Notes under the pieces: model-generated | What the model was told of the DNA's origin: nothing | Seen by the model: only the letters and a program-made list of their open reading frames with translations | Databases searched by the model: none | Made by a program: the position numbers and the translations under genes | In this document: positions 48,812-60,180 of the stretch, one piece after another | How positions within the stretch are numbered: the first letter of the stretch is position 1 | Layout: each line of letters begins with the position of its first letter | NCBI RefSeq assembly: GCF_033568475.1 | Contig: NC_133122.1 | Span: 143,413,402-143,477,401 of the forward strand | Direction of reading: 5' to 3' | DNA from: Henckelia pumila | Taxonomy: Eukaryota; Streptophyta; Magnoliopsida; Lamiales; Gesneriaceae | DNA: 64,000 bases

Positions 48812-49545
48812 ATGACATCCTCGTCTACCGTCCATGTTCTTACCCCAGTTCCAACGACGCATGTTGAGAAACCAGAGAATTTTGGAGGCCCCGACTTCAA
48901 AAGGATGATGTTATATTGTGCTACATTGCATCTGGTTGAGTTTCTGCATAAGAGGACTCCAACAATATCCGAGAAGTTAATTGACAGTGGAAAAATAATG
49001 GCTTATGAAGTATGAAAACGAAATTGGTAAGTTTTTCAATCTCAAATTGGTTGATTTCAAATCTGTTATAAGCCAAGTGCAGGATTGCAACTGTTATTAC
49101 ATGATATGCATGCCGAGTTTATGCAAATAAGTGAACTTTTTCAAGTTGCACCAATGATTGAGAAACTTTCACCTTCGTGGATGGATTTCAAAAATTATTT
49201 AAGGCATAAACGAAAGAAAATGGGTCTCGAGGGTCTGATTGTTTGAATGCGTATTGAAGATGACAATCGCAAGCAATTTGAACCAAAAGAGAAATTATCT
49301 ATATATATGAATGGGCTAATTTGGTTCAACAAATGCTAGCAAAAGGATTTAGTATCCTGACAAAATCAATGTCAAAAAGTTTGAAGGGAACTGTTATAAT
49401 TGTGAGAAGTCAAATCATGTAGCCAAGGACCGTAGATGTCCAAAGAAAAGCAAACAAAATCAAGTTAACATGATTGTTGCAAATCCCGTCGCAACAGATC
49501 ATGAGACAATCTGTGAGACAGACTTCATTATTAATGAATTCTGAT
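48812..49545 (+). pseudogene. Ty1/copia gag remnant
   Basis: The frame opens MTSSSTVHVLTPVPTTHVEK, followed by PENFGGPDFKRMMLY, the start of the copia gag core, then breaks after about 70 residues. A zinc-knuckle relic (CYNCEKSNHVAKD) lies near 49392-49430, with Arg in place of the final Cys. Protease, integrase and reverse transcriptase do not follow; gypsy-type sequence does. This is a fragment. Confidence 0.75.
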
Positions 49546-50930
49546 GAAAAACTTGGCTACTAGTGTAGCCAATATAGATGTCAAGAAAAGAGAGTTGTCG
49601 ATGGGTGTTGAAGGTGAGAAAGTGACGCTTACTGTGTTCAAGCAGGCTAGCAATCTATCCAAGGAAAAAGTGTTTATGGTCGAGCAAGCAAGAAGGATGG
49701 AAATATGTCGCACACTTGAGAGTAAAGTAGCATTACCAAGAGAGAATGATCCGCCGGTGCTAAAGAAAAAGAAAAATAAAAAGAAAAATAAATCTAAGTT
49801 AAATAGGGTCGTTGAGTATGTTTGGAGGGTGAAATATAAGGGAAAAACCTTCAACAAAGTGGCAATGGGCTAGAACAGGAATATAGTCAGACTATGGACT
49901 ATAAACTAAGCGTTTATTGGGAGGCAACCCAAGATTTTTTATGTTTTTTTATTTTTTATGTTATTTTAATTGTTTTTTATTTCATATTATTTTATGATGA
50001 GACTAGACATCGATAATAACCTTTATTTGTGTAGGTGCAAAGTGCGAAGCTGCAAGAGCTTAGGCGCCACCCCTAAAACAAAAGAGAAGCAGTGGATGAT
50101 CAAGATGGTGCCGAGTACTGACGCTCAGTGCCCAAGATACGTGTCCCTTGTTCTTATTTACTACTGTACATTAGGGACAATGCACGTATTTAAGTTTAGG
50201 AGGGTCTGTGAAAAAGTGTGAATTTTTTTTTGAAGTTGAGTTGGTATATGTTTGAGTTATTTATTTTGGTAAATTAAAGGAATGATGTGTAAATATGTTG
50301 GTCTACGATGATGAAAATAATTTGTGCTGAAAAATCATTTTTAGCTATATTTAATTTTGAGTTCTCACCCATATGCACGAATGCAATGGTTTTCGATACT
50401 CCTAGCAATTAGAGAAAAATTATGTGAATTTGTAATGTTGATGAGATGAATTGATTCTGAAATCTTGTGATTTTTGCTTAAAACTAAGGTAGATTTTTAT
50501 AAACACATAAGTGATTTAGACGTTTTTGAATCAATTGAGTATTTTTAGCCACTCTATATTTATGTAAGTACAAAAAAAAATTGAGTAGTTAAAAAATTCA
50601 AAGAAAAAAGCGTAATGACAGATAAAGTAAAGTGAGGAGTAGCCTTGAAGAAAAAAAAGATTTAAAGTATATTCCAAATACAAGGCTAAAGATGGAAAAT
50701 ATATGGAGTAGAAAGAAGCCAAGATAAATATCTGGCAATGAAATACAAATAATAATATCTTAGCTACTCAATACTGCTCAAAGTGAAAAAATATTCAATA
50801 CTTTTGCTTGAATCATAAATCTTTGATTACCATTAATATATATTTGGATACATGCTCTCCTACTTAATTTGCTTGAACCTATTGTTAACCGAAAAAGTCT
50901 TTTTGATCTGTGCAAATAAAGATTCAACTT
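49546..50930 (+). pseudogene. Athila-like Ty3/gypsy fragment
   Basis: The segment 49546-49873 translates as ANIDVKKRELSMGVEGEKVT and continues to KVFMVEQARRMEIC. This resembles the stretch after the protease in Athila/Tat elements. It is followed by CGTTTATTGGGAGGCAACCC (49910-49930) and, near 50170, TAGGGACAATGCACGTATTT and AAGTTTAGGAGG. These are texts I recognise from the long 3' non-coding region of Athila elements. Reverse transcriptase and integrase are missing, so there is an internal deletion. Borders are approximate. Confidence 0.6.
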
Positions 50931-51020
50931 GGTGGAGAGTATTTTGAAACTTGAGTGCGAAGTTAATGAATCTATGAAGCTAACAGATTGCATGATTTTA
51001 TCAAAATTTAGGTGGGTAGA

Positions 51021-53812
51021 TGTGGGGACCTCGGGTGCTAATCTCATCTTAAGTGGCAAATTACCATTTAATCATAAAAGAATCAGACTTGAACGAATAA
51101 AATCAAAGACTGAATTTTTTTTAAAAAAGGGCAGCTCACACACGGACCTTGGTCCGGACCCTGCACAGACCATTGCACGGGGTCCGTGCAGCTTTTGGAC
51201 AAGGTTCCGTGCCTTTGCTATAAATCAAAATCAAAGGAATTGCGGGACAGAGAACACACGAACCCTTACACGGAGGCTTGCACGGGGTCCGTGCCCTGCG
51301 TATAAAAATCAGTCTTCTTAAACTATCAAGTCTGAAAAATGATATCTATCATATAAGCTTTTCAACATGAATCTACATAATTGACATGCATTTAGACATC
51401 AATCTATATATCTGTAATATATGAAATCTCAAGTATCAGTCAATACTTAACAACAACAACAATATATACAAATGTTATTGTTGTTTTATCATGTCTACCA
51501 AATCATAAAATACATGTCATCTGCTTAAAACCCGAGTCACCACTTCTAATCTTTCAATCTCGTGCTATCCAAGCCATGTCTGACTTGATCATACCTCAAC
51601 CTGATGCAATGCACGCATACAAACAAAGCAACAACCGGATAACTTCGGTGAGAATAAATCTCAGTATGAATAACATGCATATACATCATTAAAGCATATT
51701 GAATCTATATGCCATAATAATCTTCAATCATAAAACATGTAATAACATGTAAATCATAGAATCATAGTCGACCCTTAAATTCTTAAAGTATAACTATTCA
51801 TCTAAGGTAATCTCATACCAAGCATATAAACAATTTCACATTTTGAATGAAATATAATAACATGCTAGCATTTATAAACACATATTCTAAACCATAGAAA
51901 TCTTTAGGTCAATGCATAAATGCAATGCATGTGTCAAGGAATAGGCTATCAAATCTGATATCAATAAATCGTAGTTCTGGGATCCCGGGAAAATAAAATC
52001 TTTAACTAACCACCGACTCTCCCAATCGAGGTGGTGTTAAATATCTCAAATCCCCTGAATTTGGTGCAACTATAGTGAGTCATTTAGCTCTAGAAATAAA
52101 TCTATATTTCGTGTCATGAGTCATCTGACTCTGGAAGTAAATCTACATTCCATGCCACTCAACTACAGTTCTCCAAACGTCATCTGCACTCTAGGTCATT
52201 CAGCCCTCTGTGCTTATCAAGGTAGGGTTCAAGATGAATGTAACACAATCTGGATGCCTCAAATCATACATAGGCTAAAAACAACATCTTAAACACATCA
52301 ATCAGATAATCATACGATCATATAATCACTCAAAGCAACAATATCAATTAAATCAAAGACGACAATTTAACATTTACATAACTGTTATGGGAACTCAAGA
52401 AGATGTGTATCTTGAATAATCTATCCCATTTATGCAAACGTAAACAATAACATATATTAAACATGCATGCATGTGATTTTAGGCAACTCGATAATCAGAA
52501 ACAATCTCGAGTTATTCTGCCCATCTTATTAATGTCTATTCATACCTTTTGATCTCGAGTTTTAGATGCTCCAATTCTGGACAAATAACATCAAAGAACT
52601 TCTATCAAAATCTGCTCAAATCATTACAATCATTCAAGGCACACTAGCTTCATACCTTCTTCAATCTTTCTTGATTCAAAGGCTAACTTCTCGAGCTCGT
52701 CGATTCGAATTCGATCTTTTGCAATTCAAATCTGAAATGCATTGATTTTCAATTCAATATCAGCTCCTAATATCACTACAATCTCATAAATTCTGAAACA
52801 ACTACAAGACTTGATTGTTCAGTCAAAATCAAAACCGACGGCGTAACGGTTCGACTTCGGCAATTTCCAAATGTATTAACATCAATAATACAATCATCTC
52901 AATCACATATAATCACTAATTCCAGCAGCATAAAACGTGAACATCAACCCCTAAAAATCAGATTTCTGAAAAATCTTTGAATAATTGGAAACATGTTCAA
53001 ACGATGATCTTTTCTCGATCCGTCTTAGATATGCTATCGTCGTATATACAAAAACATGATTATACAATCAAATCTTCAGTATAACAACATAATAAAATTC
53101 AAACATGGTAGAACTTCTTAAAATTTACGTCAAAATACAGCACTCGGAGCCGTGATCGCAAATATATGCTCAATCGGAAATTCTACCGGGCGGATCAATT
53201 TTTATCGGAGCTTGAAAGGATTAAAATGGCGTGAAGGCTGGTTTTTAGAATTCTCTGCATTCTTTCTGCTGAGTGCACGTGAATGGAGTGGAAATATGTG
53301 AATTTTGGATATATATTGGCCTATTTGCAGTTTGGTCCCTGAATTCTTCAGTAATTGCAATTTGGTCTTCGGTCAATCTTTTAATTCAATTTCAATTCTA
53401 AATAATTTAAGAATATTAGAATTTAAGTCTAAACTCTAAATATTCTCAAATTAAATATTCTCGAATTAAAATTAAATCATTTCGGACCTTATCGTATTTT
53501 AGTCCTTGAACTGCTCAATATTCGCAAATTGGTCCTTGCCCATAATTCATCCTCAAATTAAATCCTTGATATTTAGAATCTTGGAATTTACATCTTAAAT
53601 TCCATAAATATCAATTTAAATATTTTTAATCTTTTAATTTAAGAATTTTGGATATTAAAATCTTACAATCCGAAAAATCCTCAAATTAAATATTTTTAAC
53701 CCGAAATCAAAATCTCTAATTTCCATAAATTCTTAAATTCATCTTTTCACTCTTATTTGGAATTTAACTCTTAAATCCCGTCATTAAGAATTTAATATTT
53801 TCGGGTCTTACA
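51021..53812 (-). mobile_element. 3' LTR of a minus-strand copy of the outer gypsy family
   Basis: Read on the minus strand it opens TGTAAGACCCGAAAATATT at 53812 and ends GGTCCCCACA at 51021, 2792 bp. It runs colinear with 14326-17245 except near its 3' end, where the hairpin cluster has a different sequence. A polypurine tract lies just outside 53812, so this is the 3' LTR. The left flank GTAGA (51016-51020) would be one copy of the target duplication, but the other end is missing. Confidence 0.9.
51141..51294. repeat. Hairpin cluster with GCACGG / CCGTGC arms
   Basis: The units include CGGACC-TT-GGTCCG (51143-51156), TGCACGG-GGT-CCGTGCA (51174-51190), an imperfect copy near 51197-51213, and GCACGG-GGT-CCGTGC (51280-51294). 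The cluster lies 120-273 bp from the LTR end, the same place as the CGCTCGATC hairpins in the related LTR at 14326-17245. Confidence 0.88.
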
Positions 53813-54019
53813 ATTCCTCCCCTCTAAGGAATGATTTCGTCCCCGAAATCGCATTCGATCTTAGTGCTGATTCTCATAAGCTGTATAGCTGAATGAAGTA
53901 ATACTGACTTCAATTCTCTGAGCTTTAGATATCTATTTGATATCTTCTCTTCTATAGTATCTTATTCTTCTTTCTGATCGCTTCTGCAATCATATTTATT
54001 CTCATTAACAAATAATCAC
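53813..54019 (-). mobile_element. Internal 3' end of the minus-strand gypsy copy
   Basis: The polypurine tract (complement of TTCCTCCCCTCTAAGG) is followed by about 190 bp that match 14125-14310 of the outer element with moderate divergence. The copy then stops abruptly where another LTR begins. Confidence 0.85.
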
Positions 54020-55061
54020 TGTAGTGACCCTGCATGGAATCACCTACTAACTGGCAACTAATAGCATGCATTAAACTTAATACAGAAAAATACTTAACAG
54101 AGTAAAAACGTGCGGAAACATAATCATAATTTATATATCAGCTTAGTAACATAATCCATGCTTAAATCTGTAATGATACAACCAAATCGAAATCTTAAAC
54201 AGTAAACATTATACAGCTATATCAGATCCTGCTGTATAATAAAATCCTCAAGGCTCCTGCTCCCTAGTCCTGCCTTGAACTACCAGCTCCGTCCATCCTG
54301 CGACTTGCCCCATGGAATTGGGTGTCCAAGATAACAACTAGGACGTGAGCGCTAATGCCCAGTACATAGACATGAGTAAACATATGTATATAATGCATGC
54401 AACATGATGACTGGTACAGGGTCATCTGAAAAGTCATGCTCAGTACCGGCGCCACATGAGTGCTGCCACCGCACGGATCAACCTCCGGGTGCAACCACAC
54501 TCGTCTAGTATACCAGAGTAGACAGACATAAATGCCCCCGCCGTCGCGGTACTCTCAGTGACAGACTATCGAGTATAGAGCTGAGCGGCTCTATAGTCAG
54601 GTATAACAAGGTATAGACTCAACGTGTATATGCACATGACATATGAATATAGAAAGCGGTAAATCATATATCATGCCATATAATAATGCCAAATAAATGC
54701 AACATATAAACATGTATACTCGCTGACAATCTCAGTCAATGTGTACGTACCTCTAGGCTAGTTCAAGTATAGTAGGATCCTAGGTTCCAAGCCTATATTC
54801 AAAAGTTTATCGTATCACTACATAAATTCTATAAGCCTTAACTAAGCTAATAAGTACTCCCAAAACTTAAATAGATTCCCGAACCATACCTTCGTCCGTA
54901 GTTAGCCCTTTGAAGTCGCTAGTCCCGGATGACTATAACCACACCTTAGTTATTCCAGAACCTCTATTATAACCGATAGGGCCCTCAAGTGTATATCTCA
55001 CACTATATAACTGAAGAAGGAAACTCGGGAATTCGTATTTAGAAATGAATCTGCGAAGCCC

Positions 55062-55069
55062 TATTTATA
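55062..55069 (-). promoter_or_regulatory. TATA box of the truncated LTR
   Basis: The complement reads TATAAATA followed by GGGCTTCGCAG. This sets the orientation of the LTR. Confidence 0.6.
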
Positions 55070-55088
55070 GGCAAAATTCCCGGCCAGG

Positions 55089-55194
55089 ATCGGAACTTCC
55101 GATTTCGGGATCGGAGCATCCGATCCAGCTCATTGCATGCATGTGTGACACGTCGGAATCGGAACTTCCGATCGAATGATCGGAGCTTCCGATC
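55089..55194. repeat. Four-hairpin cluster with ATCGGA / TCCGAT arms
   Basis: The units lie at 55089-55103, 55108-55126 (perfect 8-bp arms around GCA), 55158-55172 and 55178-55194 (7-bp arms around GCT). They lie just upstream of the TATA box on the minus strand, so in U3. Confidence 0.88.
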
Positions 55195-55245
55195 TGCTCT
55201 ACGTTCAACACTTGTCAAAACTCGTGGCTGAGTCATCGAGCATTG

Positions 55246-57146
55246 TGAAAGAGTGGGTGCCCGGTTAGCCAACTTGTGGCTAAAGGGCTTTTATGACTCT
55301 ATGTATAAACAATCTTTGTTTAATATAATTTATATTCATTAATGACATTTTCTTTATCTTTCTTCATATTGTTATATTGTGATATACTATTGCTGTTTTG
55401 ATAAAGACCTTGAATATACTATAGTGTAAGTAAGATGAGATAGTGAATAAAGAGAGAACACTATTATGAAACACATCTTATAGTCACTATATATTTGAAA
55501 CAGTTCCTAGTCAATTGAGCCGTTCGAAAATAAGGATAAGGATCGCTCAAGATTGAGACTAGCATTTGTAATGCCAAGTACCACGTTTCATTGGTAATGA
55601 ACATGGAGATGTTCAAAGCATGCAAATGGATATTCATATGATGAATGATCGAACTACCCTATTCGGACTTTCCAAGGGGTTATCACTTATCGAGTGGATA
55701 AAGTCCGCGGTTTTGGTTGTACACCATTAGTCCTTACTACTTGAAACATCATTGAGACTCTATATGCTAGTACTGTACTTTGACTCGTTTACCGACTCTA
55801 TTGGGGTCATCAGGTGTCGGGATTGGGTACAGTTACGACACATATAGGAGTCGATGCTTTGTTGTCAAGGATTCACCACATACTTGCGAGTGTGGATATC
55901 CTATGCGATCTGAGGAGATATTAGTGTGACAAATCTCTGGCCAGAGTACTCGATGTGATTTAGGTTACTTGGTTTCCTAGTAGCACATGCGATGTTACTA
56001 TTTGATCTTCAAGATGCATTGCATAGTTATCGAATCTCGAACAACTCTCGATGTACCAATGGTTGTTGATTCGATCGGGATATATTGATGAAGGGACCAT
56101 ACTGTACGCTAACCAAAATCTACTGGTTCTTGCAGGCACTATCAGTAATACCTAGGGAATCATGGGGCGATGTTGCTAGGCGCTCTTACCATGATTCGAT
56201 GGGTAAGTCGGAAATTGTTGTTCCGAGTCACAAGGAGTTGTGAGCCCACGGCTAGCTGTATTCCTGAACCATTGAGGGTTACACAAGTAATGGATTACTA
56301 AAACCCCGTAGAGATAGTTAAATTTAAAGAGTTAAATTTAATGAAAGAGAAGTTGGACTTCTTAACTAAAGGGAGTGGGATTTCCTAAAATGACATAGGG
56401 ATGGACATTTTTGGAAATCACTGAATTCGGATTCAGAAAAATTATCTTGACTCTAAAAGATGCAGAAATGGTTTCTGCGCACATTGTTGAAATCAGTTTA
56501 TTAATCGGAGTCACGATGAATTTTATATTAATTTCTAGAACAACGGGCTTGCCTTGTTGGGCTTAAGTTATGGATTGTGGGCTTTAAGGAGTTAGAGTCC
56601 TAATGCAATTATAACTTAATCTAGTCTAGAAATTATCTATAAATATATGTACTGTGTTCAAAAATTAAGCAAGCTTTTCAGTCTAGCAATTTTCGAAAAT
56701 CAGTCTATATTATTCAAGAGGTTTTTCGAAAATTCCTCTGTCCCTTTTGAGAAAATTCGGACTGTGATTTTTGTGAAAAATTACAATTCAAATTAACACA
56801 TCAAATCTGTTTATTCTCTACGTAAAACTTCTGATTGATTTCTAGTGCAGTCAATCAGAGGGTTTCTGTTTTTCGTTCGTGGACCTAATTCCGGTGATTG
56901 ATTGTGACGCCATCGGTTCCCGGGATTTACAAGAAGAGCAGATTAAGTTCTGTTGGTGTCCATAATCTCGCTTCGAGATTTTAAGGTAAAATATTTAATT
57001 GTGATTATTTGTTTTACTTACACATATTTAATCGTAAAAGTTTTGATACCCTTGATATGGAATCGTTCCATATAATAAAATAAAATTTTTAAACTTCCGC
57101 TGCACCCGGTTTCAATTCTTGATTGATCTGAACACGTTTTCCAACA
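55246..57146 (+). mobile_element. First LTR of tandem Ty1/copia array
   Basis: The LTR begins TGAAAGAGTGGGTGCCC and ends TTTTCCAACA, 1901 bp. It closely matches 60181-62063. A primer-binding site follows directly. Confidence 0.92.
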
Positions 57147-57147
57147 G

Positions 57148-57160
57148 TGGTATCAGAGAC
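57148..57160 (+). other. Primer-binding site, first copia unit
   Basis: TGGTATCAGAGAC lies one base after the LTR. It is complementary to the initiator tRNA-Met end with one difference from the second unit's version at 62065. Confidence 0.88.
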
Positions 57161-58825
57161 AGATTGCTCAGATCAAACGATTAAATTAATCGATTGTACA
57201 AAATTTTTAAGCCTCGGTTTTTGAAACAAAACAAAATTTTTAAAATTGAATTTTAATGGGCAAATCGGGCAGCGATCGTCGCTGCCCGGGGCAGCGATTG
57301 TCACTTCCCGGGGCAGCCAGCGTCACTGCCCGCGCACGGCGCTGCCCTGCCCGGGCCCCTTTTTTGGGGCGCGGGCTGCCCGGGATTGTCCCAGGCAGCC
57401 CGAAAAAATTATTTTTAATTTTTAATTAAAATTTTAATTTTTTTTTTGAAATTCTAGTTTTTGATCCGATCGAAAATTGTTTTTGATTGGTTCACGAGGC
57501 ATCGGATCGAATTGTTCGAGTCCGAAAATTTTAAAATTGATTTTTGGATAAATTTGAATTTTTGGAAAATTTATAAATTTTATCCGTTAAATTAAATTTT
57601 ATAAAATTAATTATTTTGGTACAATTGATGATAAGATATGATCTTATGGATGGATAAGATAAAATATGATTTTATCTTTTAAATTATGATGACTTTGCAT
57701 GTTTATCCAATTATTTAATTATTAAATTAATTATTGGATAAAGGATGATCGATTGCCATGACCAATGTTTTAGGTGTATGCTAGATAATTTACATTTGTC
57801 TTATTGTTGTTGGATTTTATTAATGGGCTTAGTTTATAGCCCAATATGATTGTCATATGTAATAAAAGTGAGCCTGGTTTATGGCCCGTTCCCACCCCTA
57901 AAATGTATCCCATATTTGTCATCGAAATTTATTGTAAATTTATTAGACTTAGTGGGAGACAAAGATTTGAAGAAATGGTGGGCCCAGCAGACAATGAAGA
58001 CCGAAGAAATGTAAATTGGAAGCTCAATGTAATAGGATTGCATTGCATACTTGCATATCACCTACGATTGGACTTAAACTCGTGATTGAAAACCACGGGT
58101 CGATTAGTTAATGAGATCGATCATCCTTAAATAATATATGATATTATTGATGTATGCATGTTTAGACTAAATTGTATGAATCCCGCAAGCATACATAAAT
58201 TGCATGATGAGACAAATTTTCAAAATAAAATCCCTCATTTTAAATATGATTTAAAATTGATATCAAGATTTATAAAAGAGAATTTAAATATTGTTTAAAT
58301 GTTCCTACCTTCCATCAACGATCAATGTATGAGATGCTACCCGCGATACGGTCTGGCTCATATTATTGGGGGGGCCCATTCGTCGAAAAGTTGTACATTG
58401 GATCGACACATGTTGTAAGTTGGGTGGAACTCCCATGGGATTGGCTCATATTATTGGGGATCCACATGGCGACCGTCCATCACAACTTAATATTGATGGG
58501 TAATCTTGACATGTCACAATAAACGACGTCATATTATTGGGCCCTTATTGGACATGAGGTAAAAACATGGGGGTTACTTTGGAAGTAATTGGGCTCTACC
58601 TTTTGAAAATTATGGTTGACTGATATTATTCGGGACTATGATTTGTCAATTGGACTCCATGTTCCCACTAAGGAAAGGAGATTCCCGTTTTCACTAGAGG
58701 GTAGTGAAATCGTTAAAATAGTGGGAGTGAAATTCATAAAATTAAATTTTGCCATATTTTATGTCTTAGTAAATTAATTAAACAATCACTGATTATTGTC
58801 AGTTTCTTTTCAGTATTTCATTACA
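57161..58825 (+). other. Long leader of first copia unit
   Basis: About 1.65 kb separate the primer site from gag. The leader contains a GC-rich array (57266-57402) and an internally repeated GGCTCATATTATTGGGG text (near 58352 and 58443). It ends in a pyrimidine-rich stretch with CAG just before the gag ATG. Reading frames such as 58325-58522 lie in this leader and have no family features. Confidence 0.75.
57266..57402. repeat. GC-rich GGGCAGCG/CGCTGCCC array
   Basis: Several copies of GGGCAGCG, CGCTGCCC and GCTGCCCGGG alternate in both orientations in otherwise AT-rich DNA. The second unit has a shorter version at 62182-62281. Confidence 0.88.
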
Positions 58826-60180
58826 ATGAATTCGCGAAATCCACTATACTCAATTATCAAACAAAATAAATTGACTAGCGCAAACTATACGGAATGGTTC
58901 CGTAAATTAAAGATTGTTCTAAACTCGGAGAAAATTTTCTACGTGTTAGAAAAGAATCCTCCAAAGGAAGCACCGGCTAATATAAGTCCGGAAGAATTGG
59001 CAAAACTTGATCAATGGTGGGACCATGATATCAAGGCTAAATTCTATATGCAAGCTTCAATGTCTGATGAACTCCAGAGGCGATTTGAGGATGCCGTGAA
59101 TGCTGCTGACATACACATGCACCTCAAGGAACTTTTTGGAGCTCAGTCAAGGTCGGAGAGGTATGCCACCGTCAAAGAGCTCATGAAATGCCGCATGCGA
59201 GATGGGACTTCGGTCCGTGAGCATGGGGTACACATGATTAGGCTCATTGAAAAGTTGGTAACACTCGATTTGACATTGGAGCATGAGCTAAACGCGGACT
59301 TGTTACTTCTTTCACTTCCTTCGTCGTTTGACGGATTTGTGGTGAACTTCAATATGAACAAGATAGAGGACACCCTTGAAGAGATGGTCAATATGCTTAT
59401 GTCTTATGAGGCCACATTAAAGAAGGATAAACCGATACTCTTGGTTGGCTCCTCTTCTTACTCCAAGAAGGGGCCAAGTGAAAAGGGTAAGAAACGTTCT
59501 GCCCCACCCAAGAAAATTGTACCACAAAAAAAGGCCAAGACAAAAGCTTCAAACGTGAACATATCCGGAGATGTTTGTCATCACGGCAAGAAACCCGGTC
59601 ATTGGAAACGTAACTGCATGGAATACCTCGAGCAGTTGCGAACTGCAAAGGGTATGTTTTACATTGAAATAAATGTTTCACTTAATACTACTTATTGGGT
59701 ATTGGATACCGGATGTGGATCTCACATTTAAAATGATTTGCAGGTGATGACAAGAAGTCGTAAGCTTAGGATGGGTGAGACCCAGCTGAGACTCGAAAAT
59801 GGTTCCAGAGTTGAAATCAAAGCAGTGAAAGATGTTTATTTAGTTTTGCAGAACAATTTTAAGTTATTTTTGAGAGATGTTTTATTTGTGCCATATTTAG
59901 TTAAAAACATTATTTCTGTTTCTATGCTTGATAGAGATGGTTTTTCTTGTAATTTTGTGAATGGGATTTGCAATATTTACAAGAATGAATGTTTGATTGA
60001 AAATGGACAACTTGAAAACGATCTATATAACTTAAAATTAAAAGACGTTCCAATTAATTATGTTGATAAACCGATAACAACAAATAAAAGGAAAAACGAT
60101 AGTCAAAACCCGGCAAACCTTTGGCATGCTAGGCTAGGTCATATTTCCTCAAGGAGGATGAACAAGCTAGTGGGAGAGGG
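58826..60180 (+). pseudogene. Broken, truncated copia gag-protease
   Basis: Gag starts MNSRNPLYSIIKQNKLTSAN and carries the copia gag core (YTEWFRKLKIVLN, MKCRMRDGTSVREH). The zinc knuckle reads CHHGKKPGHWKRNC, so the normal C-x2-C pair is lost. The protease active site is LDTGCGSHI, directly followed by a TAA stop (59729). The frame then resumes through the rest of protease and the pre-integrase motif NLWHARLGHISSRRMNKLV. At 60181 the next LTR begins, so integrase core, reverse transcriptase and RNase H are all absent. Confidence 0.9.

Larger units (their letters stand above)
54020..55245 (-). mobile_element. Truncated minus-strand LTR of a further retrotransposon
   Basis: On the minus strand this segment ends AGGGTCACTACA at 54020, a typical LTR 3' end. 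It has a TATA box (TATAAATA, complement of 55062-55069) about 1 kb before that end. At 55245 the copia unit cuts it off. No primer site or polypurine tract adjoins, so it is a solo or 3' LTR. The family is not identified. Confidence 0.65.

Noticed and set aside
51021..53812. Solo LTR
   Set aside because: The polypurine tract and internal sequence at 53813-54019 show it is the 3' LTR of a larger, truncated copy.
57846..58522. Frames in the copia leader, with partners at 62733-63367
   Set aside because: Colinear positions in two leaders, frames not conserved between them; leader RNA rather than genes.
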